A DNA stretch of 64,000 bases from Rattus norvegicus (GCF_036323735.1 NC_086031.1:39013725-39077724), one strand, 5' to 3'. Counted from the stretch's first letter, positions 45,412 to 57,718 are shown. The notes: a model not told the origin generated them from the sequence alone. A program made the numbers and translations.

Positions 45412-46509
45412 GTGGGTGTGTCTGCATTTCATGTGAGTGCGGAAACTAATACTTACCCATGTTTGAGCTTCTGAGTATTTTAACTAATATAGAACATTCC
45501 TCTATGAACCTAGGAAAGGGCCCTGAACTACAATGTGAAGCTTTGAAATAATGCCCACAGTGGTGCCCTACACATGAACTAACTGATATCTTAGTTCATA
45601 TCATTAAAAAGAAGCAAATGCTATGCATTCTGATGATCTCAAAAAATCTTCCCATCATCCTCATTTATTTCATAATTAGCCCCTCTGTATTAAATACAAA
45701 TGCTTCCCACTTCTGAGTTGAGATGAGCAAGCAAAAGAAAACACTACAGTAGAATGTATGAAGAAGAGTAGACTGCATTGTATTCAAGTAGTGAAAACTA
45801 TTTCTGCATTTCAAAGAGAAATTGCAAGCTATTTATTCATTCACTCATTCAGTTAAAAAAATGGAAACAATAAAGTACCAGGTGGCTTCTAGGAAATGGG
45901 CACAGAGTAGCAGATAAGTCAAGTCAGGTGCTTGCTTTATGGTAGCGAATAGCCTGTAGGGGACACATGGCAGAGAACATCAGAGAAGAGAGAATGGAAA
46001 GAATATAGGAAATAGATCATGGGAGGAAAGTATTGACACACTGGGTATGATTATGTCTGTGGCACTAATAATCCCATAGCATGTGTGATTACTGCATATG
46101 TCTGCACTTCAGGTCATAAACATTAATAAATGGAGAAGGGGTTCAAAAGACACGATCAAGGGAACTAATGGCACTTGAGGGCTACTAGAGAAGAGGAAGT
46201 CACTGTCTTCTGTGATGTAGCCACAACTGAGTTACCTAAGGTCCAATGAACAACTACACACCTATCTTCATGAGGGTTGCCTTGGGTAAACCCATAGTCA
46301 CAAAGCAAAATCAAAGCAAACAGACAAGAAAGGAGCTGGAAACTTGATGGGAAGAAGGGGTATCACTGAGAATGGGAAGAGGCTAGAAAAGGGTTAAGAA
46401 GACAAGTGAAACCATAACATATTATTTATTAAAAATGAACCTAAAAGGTCAGCAAAATAATTGATCAAGAAGTACATCAAATATTTTAAAGTTCTATGAA
46501 GGGCTGTAG
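45412..46509. other. Unassigned
   Basis: No element is recognised with confidence; a tattcattcactcattcag stretch near 45835 may be an old LINE end. Confidence 0.4.
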
Positions 46510-48538
46510 ATTTAAAAAAAATAAACCCAGGATACCAAAAACTATCCTCATCAATAAAAGAACTTCTAGGAGAATCACCATCCCTGAATTCAAGCTGTAT
46601 TACAGAGCAATAGTGATAAAAAAACTGTATGGTATTGGTATAGAAACAGGCAGGTAGATCAGTGGAATAGAATTTAAATCCGAAATGAACCCACACACCT
46701 ATGAACATTTGATCTTTGACAAAGGCATTAAAACCATCCAATAAAAAAAATCCAAAAACAAATGGTGCTGGTTCAATTGGAGGTCAGAATGTAAAAGAAT
46801 GCAAATTGATCCATTCTTATCACCCTGTACAAAGTTCAAGTCAAAGTGGATCAATGACTACCAAATAAAACCAGATACACTCAAACTAATAGAAGAAAAA
46901 GTGGGGAAGAGGCTTGAACGCATGGGCACTGGGGAAAATTTCCTGAACAGAAATACCAATGGCTTATGCTTTAAGATCAAGAATTGACAAATGAGACTTC
47001 ATAAAATTGCACAGCTTCTGTAAGGCAAAGGACACTGTCATTAAGACAAAACATCAACCAACAGGTTGGAAAAAGATCTTTACCAAGCCTACATTTGATA
47101 GAGGGCTAATATTCAATATATACAAAGAACTCAAAAGTTAGACTCCAGAGAATCAAATAACCCTATTAAAAAATGGGGTACAGAGCTAAACAAAACATTC
47201 TCAGCTAAGGAATATCAAATGGCTGAAAAGCACCTAAAGAAATGTTCAACATCTTTTGTCACCAGGAAAATGCAAATCAAAATAACTCTGAGATTTCACC
47301 TCATACCAGTCAGAATGGCTAAGAGAAAAATCTCAGGTGACAACAGATGCTGTCAAGGATGTGGAGAAAGAAGAATACTCCTCCATTATGGGTGATATTG
47401 TAAGCTGATACAACCACTCCAGAAATCAGTCTGGAGGCTCCTCAGAAAATTGGACATAGTACTAACTGAGGACCCAGCTATACCATTCCTAGGCATATAC
47501 CCAAAAGATGCTCCAAAATATAACAAGGACATATGCTCTACTCTGTTCATAGCAGCCTTATTTATAATATCCAGAAGCTAGGAAGAACCCAGATGTCCTT
47601 CAACAGAGGAATGGATGCAGAAAATGTGGTACATCTACACAACGGAGTACTACTCAGCTATTAAAATCAATCACTTTATGAAATTCATAGGCAAATGGAT
47701 GGAACTAGAACATATCATCCTGAGTGTGGCAACCCAATTACAAAAATACCACACATGGTATGCACTCACTGATAAGTGGATATTAGCCCAAAAGCTCAGA
47801 TTATTCAAGATACAATCCATAGACTACATGAAGCTCAAGAAGAGAATGACCAAAATGTGGATGCTTCAGTCCTTCTTAGAAGGGAGAGCAAAAATATTCA
47901 TAGGACAAAATACAGAGACAAAATTTAGAGCAGAGACTGAAGAAAAGGCCATCCAGAGACTGCCCCATCTGGGGATCCAGCCCATATACAACCACCAAAT
48001 CCAGACAATATTGCTGATTCCAAGAAACGCATGCTGACAGGAGCCTGATATAGTTGTTTCCTGAGAAGCTCTGCCAGAGCATGACAAAGAGGCGGATGTT
48101 TGCAGCCAACCATTGAACTAAGAACAGGGTCTACATTGGAGGAGTTTGAGAAAGGATTGAAGGAGCTGAAGGGGTTTGCAATCCCATAAGAATAACAATA
48201 CCAACCAACCGGAGCTCTCAGGGACTAAACCACCATCCAAAGAGTACACTTGGACAGACCCATGGCTCCAGCTGCATATGTAGCAGAGGATGGCCTTGTT
48301 GGGCACCAATGGGAGGAGAAGCCCTTGATCTTGCCAAGGCTCAATCCCCCAGTGTTGGGCCATGTCAGGGTGGGAGGTGGGAAGGAGTGGGTGGTTGAGT
48401 GGGGGAACATGCTCATAGAAGAAGGGGGAAGTAGGGTGGGATGGTGGTTTATGGACGGGAAACCGGGAAAGGGGATAACATTTGAAATGTAAATAAAAAT
48501 ATCCAATAAAAATAAAATATAATAAAAAAATTTAAAAA
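46510..48538 (+). mobile_element. L1, 5'-truncated (ORF2 3' part and 3' UTR)
   Basis: The copy starts inside ORF2 (aataaaagaacttctaggag) and continues through the C-terminal ORF2 region to the full rat-type 3' UTR and A-rich tail. An AT-rich 9-bp sequence, atttaaaaa, flanks it (46510-46518 and 48530-48538). It is much closer to consensus than the older L1 and Lx pieces nearby, so it is comparatively young. Confidence 0.9.
46524..48040 (+). pseudogene. L1 ORF2 C-terminal remnant
   Basis: The frame is recognisable but broken: a deletion and an A-run near 46741, a one-base problem near 47170, and stops split it. The last open part (47615-48037, 140 codons) carries the C-terminal L1 ORF2 region, with the conserved MWYIYTTEYYSAIK-like stretch. 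The endonuclease and reverse transcriptase domains are not included, so it cannot act. Confidence 0.85.
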
Positions 48539-48540
48539 GA

Positions 48541-48721
48541 GAAGATGAGCCTTAAAGTTAAACCACAGAAAAGCAGGAGCATTTCAGGGAGAGACAGGTT
48601 GTCTAGAATGGACCATGGCAGCCATGTTTCAAGACAGCCAGAAGGAGGAGGAATAGGATAGTCAGAAAGTAAGAGAGGCCTTACAAGATGAAAGGAGATA
48701 CATTTGAAAATCATTGTTGTG
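48541..48721. other. Unassigned spacer
   Basis: Short unique-looking DNA between the L1 and the LTR that follows. Confidence 0.5.
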
Positions 48722-48727
48722 CAACTG

Positions 48728-49065
48728 TGTAGAGAGCTGCGACTTGCCGCACCTCAAAGATGGTGCTGGTTTCTGCCTTCCACCCTCCCAACGGTGAGCA
48801 CTCCTTGCAGTAAACAAGTCCTTATTTGGCTATGTCTGCCTGGCCTGCTAGCTTCCGCATAGTGACAGCCTATCTACATGACCCACGTGGCTTGCTAGGA
48901 CTGGCCAGTGCTAGCTATTTAAGTGTGGTGCAGGGCATTCCCCGGGGAGAGAGAGAGTCAGAAGAGATAGAGGTCAGAAGATTGTATCAAGGTTCCTGAG
49001 TAAAACTGCTTGAAGAAGATCTCCTGTGGTCCTGTCTTCCTTGCTGGTCGAGGTTGGGCGTGGCA
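48728..49065 (+). repeat. ERVK/IAP-like solo LTR
   Basis: The 338-bp unit starts tgtagagagctgcgacttgc and ends gggcgtggca. It has a cctcaaagatggtgctggtt block near the start, a TATA-like box (ctatttaag, about 48917), and the ttgctggtcgaggttgggcg end typical of IAP-related LTRs. A 6-bp duplication with one mismatch, caactg / caacgg, flanks it. No internal sequence is attached. Confidence 0.75.
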
Positions 49066-49117
49066 CAACGGCTTTATTGTTGTAATGCTAAAATCAAGAC
49101 ATATGCTATATATCTTT

Positions 49118-49124
49118 ATTGTTG

Positions 49125-49184
<60 letters not shown>
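49118..49184. repeat. (GTT)n(GCT)17 repeat
   Basis: A few GTT units lead into 17 perfect GCT (CTG) units at 49133-49184. It lies outside any credible gene. Confidence 0.95.
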
Positions 49185-49186
<2 letters not shown>

Positions 49187-49487
49187 AAAAATAAGAGCAG
49201 TGTTAGAATCTAGGAATCTCTTAGAAAAGAAACCAGGCATGATTTTTAAATATTTACAGTACCAACGGAGTGAATCACATTTTACTTTTACCTTGGAAAT
49301 GGGCACACAGAAGTAGGTAAGTCAAGCACAAAGAATAAGTTAAACATAAAAACAACCAACAGATGCCTGCAAACAATTACTAGCCTTCAGTGTTTTGACT
49401 GGCGCTCTCGACTCTCCTTTGTTCTAACAGGAGTTTGTTTAGAAAGGCATGCATTTATTTTCTAAACCAAGAAGAAACCAACAGAAT

Positions 49488-49626
49488 AAGAAGACAGGTT
49501 CTGGGGCTGGGGATTTAGCTCAGTGGTAGAGCGCTTACCTAGGAAGCGCAAGGCCCTGGGTTCGGTCCCCAGCTCCGAAAAAAAAGAACCAAAAAAAAAA
49601 AAAAAAAAAAAAAGAAGACAGGTTCT
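49488..49626 (+). mobile_element. ID SINE, young
   Basis: The core (49503-49577) is near consensus with both pol III boxes (ggatttagctcagtggtaga and ggttcggtccccag), then a 36-bp A-rich tail. A perfect 15-bp target duplication, aagaagacaggttct, lies at 49488-49502 and 49612-49626. Such copies are typical of recent rat insertions. Confidence 0.97.
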
Positions 49627-49899
49627 ACACCCCCCATTGAGTGTTTTGATTATTGTCCTGAGAAATGATTTCAAAAGAACTACACCAAGATCGTTTCTTT
49701 GGTGACTAAGGAAGAAGACCATGGTGTCCAGGAATTTGTCATAGAAGATGGGTTCCCCAGAAGTGAACGAAATGATGGAGTAAACCAAATGCAGACTGAT
49801 GGACAGGATTAGGTTCTGAACTCTGGGCCTTGCTCTGTAAAAGTCATTTGACGTGGCCCCTAAATCAGGGATTGATTGTCACTAGCTTAAAAGTCGCAT

Positions 49900-50065
49900 G
49901 TCTGCTAGTGATGCACCTGGGCAGGGTCAGGGGTTTGCCACCAAGCCTGATGACTTGAGCTCAATTCCCACCCACCCTGTCCCACATGGTAGAGAGAGTT
50001 GATTCCTAAAAGTTACCTTTTGATCCTCACATGTGTACACACATATACACACAAAATCAATACAA
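49900..50065 (+). repeat. B3-type SINE
   Basis: Sense blocks: tttgccaccaagcctgatga, cttgagctcaattcccaccc, cacatggtagagagagttga, then a CA-rich end. Confidence 0.75.
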
Positions 50066-50934
50066 TGAAGAATTTAATAATAATTATCACTGTATATTAT
50101 TTTGCAATATTGTAATAGCTGTATATTATTCTGAAAATCTTAATGGATCTTAGCAACAATGTATTTACTCAATAGTTAACTGCCCAACAAATCCTTTCAT
50201 TTTTCCTAAGAGTGAAACCAACCATTTTGGATAATTAATTCCAAAGGTATTTCTCATTCCAAACATGTAAATTTGGCACTATGCACAAGTTCTTGGTTCT
50301 TGAGAGAAAAAAAATCAGTAAAACAGCACATCTTTTCTTTTTGAAGTGTTTCTCCCTACAAAAAGATGTAGGCATATCCATAATAAATTATGTTCTACTA
50401 CCACTGATGCAGAAAATGCAAAAAGCACATGAAGTCTGCACCTCTGTTAGGTTTTCTTTTGAGAATGCTATGTGCTTTGGGGGAACTGACTGAAAGTTCT
50501 TTTCAAAGATAATGGCTTTTTTTTTAATTCATCTCAGTACAAAAATTCCCTAAGAATAAACATTCAGTTGAATACATGCACACACACAAACAGTAATTAA
50601 TCAAACTAATGAAACCCCTTAGAAAGTGACACTGTGTAGTATGCTAATAAATTCCAGATCTGAGTTTGATATTATTTTTATTTACTTGAAGGAAAGTACA
50701 GCATATCCAAAGGAAAGCTGGAATGTTCCCATATTTCAGAACACTGAACACCGAAGTTGATTCCTGGTGACTTATCTATGGCCCCTGCTTTGTGCATGGA
50801 TGCCCTTATGATGGGCAATAAAAGCATATCATCCCATTTTTAAAAAGAAGGAATGGGAAAAGGCACAAGCCAGGATCACTGGGTGGCAGTTAGAAAGCCA
50901 GACTTACACAGTCATGCATATATAAGCACATGGG
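50066..50934. other. Unassigned, AT-rich
   Basis: No element or exon is recognised. Confidence 0.5.
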
Positions 50935-51464
50935 GAGGTACAGAAATGGAAGCCTGTGGGTAAACTGTTTCCCTTGTAAACAGAAGGACCTCAGTTCCAC
51001 CCCCCAGGAACCCATGTAAGAAACCCTGCAGCTGGTGGCACATACATGGAACCCTGGCTCTGGAAGAAAGAGACAGGGAGATGCTTGGAGCTCAGTGGTC
51101 AATGAGAGAACGTGAGTGGCTCAAGTTCAATGAGAGAACCTATCGCAAAAAATTAAGGGGAGACCAGGTTAACAAGAAACAATATCAGTCATCATTCCAA
51201 CAGGCAGTGTTAACTGAATTCTATAGGTTCCACTTCAAACGAAGAGAGGACATGAAATGGGGAGCTGACAATTTGGGTTTGCCTCAGAGGAAGGGGAGAA
51301 AGGAGCTAGGGGAGGATATGATTAAAATACATTATTTGCATGTGAAATTGTTAATGAATAAATAAAAGACACCCTATTTAAAAACATAAGGAGCCAAGCA
51401 ATTAAGGAAGATACCCAACAGCAACGTCTGACCTGTTTATACCACCTGCACAAGCAGTATGCGT
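50935..51464 (+). repeat. B4 SINE split by an Lx fragment
   Basis: The B4 head (acagaaggacctcagttcca, agctggtggcacatacatgg) runs to about 51165. After the Lx piece, the B4 end resumes (caattaaggaagatacccaa, gcaacgtctgacc). A partial direct repeat (aaaaaattaaggggag / aaaaacataaggagcc) may be the target duplication. Confidence 0.6.
51180..51378 (+). mobile_element. Lx-type L1 3' end inserted in B4
   Basis: The block gagaggacatgaaatgggga, then gatatgattaaaatacatta and an AATAAATAAAAG tail mark an Lx terminus. Confidence 0.65.
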
Positions 51465-51485
51465 ACACACACACACACACACACA

Positions 51486-51536
<51 letters not shown>
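51465..51536. repeat. (CA)n(GA)n compound microsatellite
   Basis: About 12 CA units pass into about 23 GA units at the end of the B4. Confidence 0.95.
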
Positions 51537-51537
<1 letters not shown>

Positions 51538-51539
51538 CC

Positions 51540-52444
51540 AGCCTGATGGAACTTCACCCCACTCCACAGTGTTCTCTAAGAATGGAAATTCTTGACTGGC
51601 CTCCTGTTTAAAAAAAAATTACCCTAATAAATTTATGCCATGGCAAAACCATCTGAGCTCAGCTAAAACGGTTTTATGGATACAGTTAGAGGGCATTATT
51701 TTAGAATTATGCTGGAGGCAAATGACAGCAGAGAAGGCCGAGCATACAAGAAATTATGTCCCGGTCTCCTTGCAACCATAGCAGCCTCGGGTCTTTTTTC
51801 TTTTTTCTTTGCACGATCACAACCAGATACTAAATCCGTTTGCAACTACTTCATTAAGAAAAGAACAGAATCCCATCTTGTGTGTATATTTTTTTTCTTT
51901 TGAGTGTTCTACACCCCCCCCCCGAAAAGGCAGTAATATTGTAAAATATTTATTCCATTAGTTTTAGGTAATTGAAACACCAAGCACTCCACACTTAATC
52001 TCTGCCGGCAGGGAGAGCTGCCTGCTGTCGCTTTTTATTAAGTCTTTTTTTTTTTTTGGCTACTTTTTGCATAGTCAATAACAGCATCTCAACCCAAGAA
52101 AAGATATAAAGTAATATTTAAAATGCAGCCTATGATAAGGTGATGTTTGCGTTCAGGATAATATGAAAATGCCCCCTCTACAGGGGCAGAGATTTTTCTC
52201 CACGTTAACTAATTAAAAGGTTTATGAGTGACATTCGTTATTCTGACAGGCCTAGAGGTTTCTAAACATCCTTAACTTCTTAAGCACCATATCCCTAAGG
52301 GCCTGGCATCTGCCGGAATCTTCCGTATTTGATATTCACGTTTTCATGTCTAGCACAGGACTGAAGTCACGGCAGAAAGTCTATCCTGCACAACCCTGGG
52401 CACTGCCAGGGCCTCTGCTGACTTCCACACCATTTCCCCCCTAA
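51540..52444. other. Unassigned, repeat-free
   Basis: No transposable element is recognisable over about 900 bp. It holds a C-run near 51917, a T-run near 52050, and AT-rich homeodomain-like sites (taactaattaaaa near 52207). A conserved non-coding element is possible but unproven. Confidence 0.35.
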
Positions 52445-52630
52445 GACAATGTTTGACCTGAGACTCACTGTATAGTCAAGGATGACCTTGAACTCTGACC
52501 TTCTATTTCCCAAGTTCTAAGACTGGAGATGTGCCACCATGCTCGGTTTGCATGGTACATGGAAAGGAATCCAGGACTTTTGGCATACTGGGTAAGTGTT
52601 CTACCAGCTGAGGCATGTCCCCATGCTTGG
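52445..52630 (-). repeat. ID-B1 composite SINE
   Basis: Reversed B1 (tcaaggatgaccttgaactc, gagatgtgccaccatgctcg) is followed by a reversed ID-like end (ctaccagctgaggcatgtcc). Confidence 0.75.
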
Positions 52631-52940
52631 ACTCATGGATTTACAGCACCACCCACAACCAAGACTGCTCAGTGCAATCTTCCCAGGGGACCCCAAACCA
52701 GTGACTTATCACCAAGATAACCAGGAAGCAAACAAATCTGTATTTAGTTGGACTAACTGGGGAAAGGAAGGTATTTCTGTCACCTGGGTCATGAGCAAGG
52801 ATGCAGATCAAATGCCCTCCTTAGTATTTGATACTGCACATGGTGGGTGTTGATCCTCAGTAATAGACTGTATACCATGAATTAGAAGACTTAGTATTGT
52901 CATTATATTATTATTGTTGTGGTTTTATTTTGTGTTTGTG
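52631..52940. other. Unassigned
   Basis: Nothing is recognised. Confidence 0.5.
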
Positions 52941-53265
52941 AGACAGACAGACAGACAGATTGCACATGTTAGTGATGATGTGCATACAGAATTCAGAGGA
53001 AAACTTTAGGGAGTCAGTTCTCACCTTCCACCTAATTTGAGGCACAGTCTCTCTTGTTCCTGTAGTGCTATATGTTCCAAGCTAAATGGTCATCATCTGC
53101 AGAGGTGTCTCCTGTGTCTGCCTCACATCTTGCTATGTGAACTCTGGGATTACAGGTATGCACTTTAGCATCTAGCTTTGTAGGGGGGCTCCAGGGATCT
53201 GAATCCCAGTCATCAGACCTGGGCAGCAAGTACTTTTATCCACGGAAGCATCTTCCCAGCCTAGA
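52941..53265 (-). repeat. B4/B3-type SINE with (GACA)n
   Basis: A short GACA run (52943-52960) adjoins reversed SINE blocks: aactctgggattacaggtat, ggggctccagggatctgaat and atccacggaagcatcttccc. Confidence 0.6.
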
Positions 53266-53365
53266 CTTCATGTCTTTACATTATACATGACTTTTGATTG
53301 GTTGTGTGTGTATGTGTGTTGTATATGTACACACATATACCATTCATTCTCTGCTCCTTCATCAC

Positions 53366-53690
53366 TGTGATGTTTGATGCAAATTTGACAGAATCTAGGC
53401 ACATGTGAAAGGCAGGCTTCTGGTCAGATCTTAGAGGAAATTGTCTAGATTGGCCAAGGTGAAGCAGAAAATCTCCATCTAATATGAACAGCACCATCTC
53501 CTGCACTGAGATTTCTCCCTGCTTCCTGACTGTGGACATGATGTTACTAGCTGCTTCCAGCTCCTACCACCATGACCACCATTCATCACCATGATGTTCT
53601 GTACCCTTAAACCATGACCCAGAATGAATAACTCCATTCCCTGAGATACCAATACCAAGGATTTTGCCACAACAATGAGAAAAATAATCC
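53366..53690 (+). repeat. MaLR-like LTR
   Basis: Sense: tgtgatgtttgatgcaaatt, ctgcttcctgactgtggaca, tcatcaccatgatgttctgt, and an end like ttttgccacaacaatgagaa. Confidence 0.65.
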
Positions 53691-54394
53691 ATATTGCTCT
53701 TGCTCGCTTCCATATTCCCCCAAGTGACAGGTTGAGTGGTGAATGTAGAGACAGTAGAGGAACCTGCCTACCTGAGGCCCTTCCCATGTCTCAATCTCTT
53801 TGCAGTAAAACATGTATCTCTTTGCTCTGAGAGAAAAGGGCAACCCTCGTGGTCCAGGAAACTCTGCACCACTCTAGAAGTTGCTTTTAGACATACCCAT
53901 CAGTCCTTCCACTCTCTGTTTCTGTCTTAGAAGACTGCCCACAAACAGAACCTGAGATAAATCTACTGTTAAGGAAGGGGAAGGGGAAGAGAGAGGGGCA
54001 ACAGGATAGCTATTCCCATTGCTTCCTCCCAGGCAATCAATCACAGGATCAGTCTTTGCCCTGTATTTCAGGAGAAAATGAGATTCAGTTTCCAACTTCT
54101 GGGACACTGAACAAGGCTCTTTGAAAAATGAACAAGCAAGGAGTAAAGGCAGGTTGACTGTAAAGTTATGTGTGAAAATAAAAGATCTAGAAGGGTCTAA
54201 ACTATTTTTGAAAGAGAGAACAAACTTCAGGAACTCCTACTACTTGGTTCCAGTATTTATTACAGACAAAGTTGTCACAAGAGCGTGCTATTGATGCTAA
54301 GTATGTGTACACATGCTAGTATGCTAAGGATGTGCATACAGACCAACATAACAGTCCACCAGAAAACAGCCTCCTATAAATATGATAGTTGACT
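53691..54394. other. Unassigned
   Basis: No repeat or exon is recognised. Confidence 0.5.
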
Positions 54395-54660
54395 TGGCTG
54401 CTGGTTGTTGTTATTGGTGTTGTTGTTGACGATGGTAGTGGTGGGGTTTTGTTTTACAAGGTCTCATGCATCACACACTAGTCTCCAGCTCAAGTAGTGG
54501 AGGAAGTCCTTGAAATGCTAATACTCTGCCTCCACCTCCCCAGTGCTGCGGTTGCAGGTATGCCCCCACCACAACTGTTTTACACAGTGCTAGGATTCAA
54601 GTTCATGACTTTCTGCTTGGTGACTAAGCACGATGCCAACAGAATTCCATCCTCAACCCT
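54395..54660 (-). repeat. ID-B1 composite SINE, diverged
   Basis: Reversed B1-like parts (acaaggtctcatgcatcaca, tctgcctccacctccccagt) are followed by a decayed ID-like end. Confidence 0.6.
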
Positions 54661-55379
54661 GGAAAATTGATTTAGTATAAAGCATGCCTGTAGGTTTATA
54701 TATTTTAAAACCTACTTTTAATAAGGGTTCTTAAATGCCTTCACTTTTGTTTTAGCCAACATCCACCAGAGGTAGTGGTAAGTAAAGGTTAACAGGGCAA
54801 AGGAGAATGTGGACTTGTTTAGAAAAAGGTTTTTTTGGCACAAATTTAATATGTTCTGTCAGGTTATCATCAGTTTAGTTTACACAAATCAGCAGCAGCA
54901 GCAGCTAAATCCACTTACAAACACCATTTATAAATTAGCAATGGCAGTTTGATCAAGAAGAAAACACGAGGCTCTGACAATCTGTCCAAGTCCACAGAAG
55001 TGGCAATAGGCCACAGGAACACCACCAGAAGTTTTGTTGTTCTTGTTGTTGTGTTGCTGTCCTTGATGTTGTTTTCGTTGTTGTCCTTGATGCTCTTGTT
55101 GCTGTTGTTGCTATTGTTAATGAAGTCATGACAAATGATGACCAGCAAAGAATGGTAAGGTGAAGAAACACCACAAGGCATTGTCAGCAAAGAATGGCAA
55201 GGTGAACCAATACCATACAGTGTTTTACATTGTCTTTGTGTTATATTTATACAGTTTCCAAACATTACATGTTCTTTCAAACATCTGCTCTAGCAAAGGC
55301 TGCTTTAAGAAAAGCACCACATGCCTGTTCTCAGCAAAACATTTTCTCCGTATCTACTTCAGCAAAAATATCCTCTCAT
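54661..55379. other. Unassigned, with TTG-rich stretch
   Basis: An imperfect TTG/CTTG run lies at about 55030-55120. An imperfect direct repeat (caaagaatgg(t/c)aaggtgaa) occurs twice at about 55146-55206. Confidence 0.5.
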
Positions 55380-55592
55380 AAGACAGTTTTCAAGAAGCCC
55401 TTGGTCCTGCCAAGGTTGGACCCCCAGTGCAAGGGAATATCAGGGGAGTGGTAAAGGGGGTAGATGGGGATGGGAACATCCTTATAGAAGAAGGAGGGGA
55501 TAGGGGACTTATGGACAGGAAACCAGAAAAGGGAATAGCATTTGAAATGTAAATAAAGAAATATCCAATTGAAAAGAAAAAGACAGTTTTCA
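55380..55592 (+). mobile_element. L1 3' end with 13-bp target duplication
   Basis: The strongly truncated L1 3' UTR (ttggtcctgccaaggttgga, tccttatagaagaaggaggg, atttgaaatgtaaataaaga) is flanked by a perfect aagacagttttca at 55380-55392 and 55580-55592. Confidence 0.95.
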
Positions 55593-56424
55593 GAAAAACA
55601 TCACATGACACAACTGAGACTCCAAAGAAACCAGAAATTTCTACTTCATAAGCCAATAAAGAGAGATCATCTTTCCAAAAAATAGTATTATCACACATGG
55701 AACATCCAAATTAATGAAGAAAGATCTACAACAAAATAGAGAACCACTTCTTACCCTGAGTCAAACAAAGATTTATTAAATAGGATACACACCTACCACA
55801 TGAAATAAGGCTAGCCCTGGAGAACTCAGAAAACACTAGAAATCAGATTTTCTTGTTTTTTTTTATTCCCCTGGAAAGCTAGTTATTATTTATCAACACA
55901 CTGCCAATCTCTTGGCTTTTTATCATGCTACTTTTACTAGGAAAATGTTCAGTGGCCTTAGGCTTCCCACTTTGCTGGGTCTCTGTGGCTTAATGTGTCT
56001 TGGTTCACTGATGGGAGCTGTTTTGGGTGCAAAACATATCCATAAAGCAAGACTTCAATCCAGAAAGATCAGCAAAGGTCTTACCATAAATGTAAAAGAA
56101 AGTTGGTGTCAGAAAAAATACTAGTGTGGGATGCTGTATCATAACAAGCCACCACCTACCTTCTGAGTGATAACAAAGAGATATAGAGCCCTAGTCCAAA
56201 AGGTAAATCTTTGCTGACTGTACAGACATAGTTAGATATGGCTACTTAGCCCCTAACAAGCTTTATGATCTCAGTGTTCAGTGACTCTGACTTTCCCTGA
56301 ATTCCTCTACAAATCTTTCTACACAGTCCATGTTTACAAGTAAAAGTCAAGACTGGAGAATATCTCCTAATATTCATCATTTACACTTCATGAGGTAAAC
56401 AGTATGTGTTGCTTTTAAACATAA
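55593..56424. other. Unassigned
   Basis: A small frame at about 55945-56121 encodes a hydrophobic stretch near its start, but nothing supports it as a gene. Confidence 0.4.
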
Positions 56425-56745
56425 TCAAGGGCTTCAGAGATGACACCATGGATTAAAGCCACTGCTGTGCAACCATGGAGATGTGTTCAGATCTCCAGAA
56501 TCCATGCCAAAGCTAGACACACAGTAATAAGAATCTGCCATCCCAGAATTCAATGAGGAAATGGGCATTACAGACAGGATTATCTCTAAAGCTTGTGAAA
56601 CTGTTAGCCTAGGATATTTATGCAGCAGAAAAACAAGAAGACCACCCTAAATATGGTGAAAGTTAAGAACTGGCAACTAAGGCTGACATCTGACCTCCAG
56701 TTGAATATCATGCACAAGTGCACCTGTAAACACATACACAAAGAA
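56425..56745 (+). repeat. B4-type SINE
   Basis: Sense: gggcttcagagatgacacca, tggattaaagccactgctgt, and later gctgacatctgacctccagt then a CACATACACA end. Confidence 0.65.
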
Positions 56746-57718
56746 ATTAAAGTAATTTCAACCTTCCCAGACTGCTGTCACTGAATTTCTAATTGTGTTG
56801 TGTAAGATACTTGTACTAAGAGAACAGTGGAAAAGTGTTGGGAACAGATAAAATCCTGAGTGTGTATTATTGACATGAACCGTCTTATGTCAAAACTACA
56901 ATGCCTCAGACCCATGGGAATTGTAAGCCCTCCCCAGAATCAGATGTAGAGGACTGGCAAACTCTTCCCCTGGTCCAAGTACAAGTGGGTTGAATGATTG
57001 ACCATTAGCTAAAATTGTTCTGTACAGAAACTATCAAAGGCATCTTTCTCCTTCAGGATGACTTCATACTGAGACTGCTCCCCTACAGAGGCCCCTACCA
57101 AGACTATCTAGCCTGTTTCCTCCTCCTTCAGATACACACAACAAATATACCTCCTCACTCAGCAGCCTCTAAACATTTCTGAGTTTCTGGTACATCATCA
57201 GAGTATATGACCCACCTGATCCCAGCTATTCTGGTACATATATCTGTGTGTCTGTCTTTTCTTTAGTCCTTTGTCACCCTAGATAAGTCCAAAGCTGTGT
57301 AGCTTATAGAAGGAAAGAACTTTTTGAATGAAAAAATTCTCTTGGAGGAGATCCTAAAATATAGTGGTTAAATCTACCACCTCAAGGAAGCAGAAATGCT
57401 TTAGACTCATTCTCTGAAATAGGATACGCTTCAAGCAGCTAGATCCTATGTCTCAAAACTTGGCAAAAAAATACCCAAATATACTTCCTACATAGAAATT
57501 TTCTTTCATTTGAGTTAGTTTATGGGACTAAGACACCAGAAAATCAATACAAACTAGCAGCTTCCTGATAAAGCCCAGATCTAGACTTCTTTCATCCATA
57601 AGACAATCCTAGAATTTAGTTTGCAATAAATGAATTGTTTTTTATTTTAAAATTATTTTTAAAATTATCAGCAAAAATTGTTTATAAATCCATCAGAAAG
57701 GATAGATCTTTCCATTCG
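56746..57718. other. Unassigned
   Basis: No repeat or exon is recognised. Confidence 0.5.

Noticed and set aside
48541..49065. The solo LTR as a promoter and exon of a host gene
   Set aside because: The block has LTR ends and a near-matching 6-bp duplication, and no splice donor or reading frame follows.
49010..49316. Frames coding for poly-Ala, poly-Leu or poly-Ser
   Set aside because: They are translations of the GCT repeat.
49503..49577. tRNA-like sequence with A and B boxes
   Set aside because: It is an ID SINE with an A tail and target duplication, not a tRNA gene; no anticodon arm is maintained.
55912..56124. 70-codon frame with a hydrophobic stretch
   Set aside because: It starts at TTG; no signal, splice site or homology supports it. 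A chance frame is the simplest reading.
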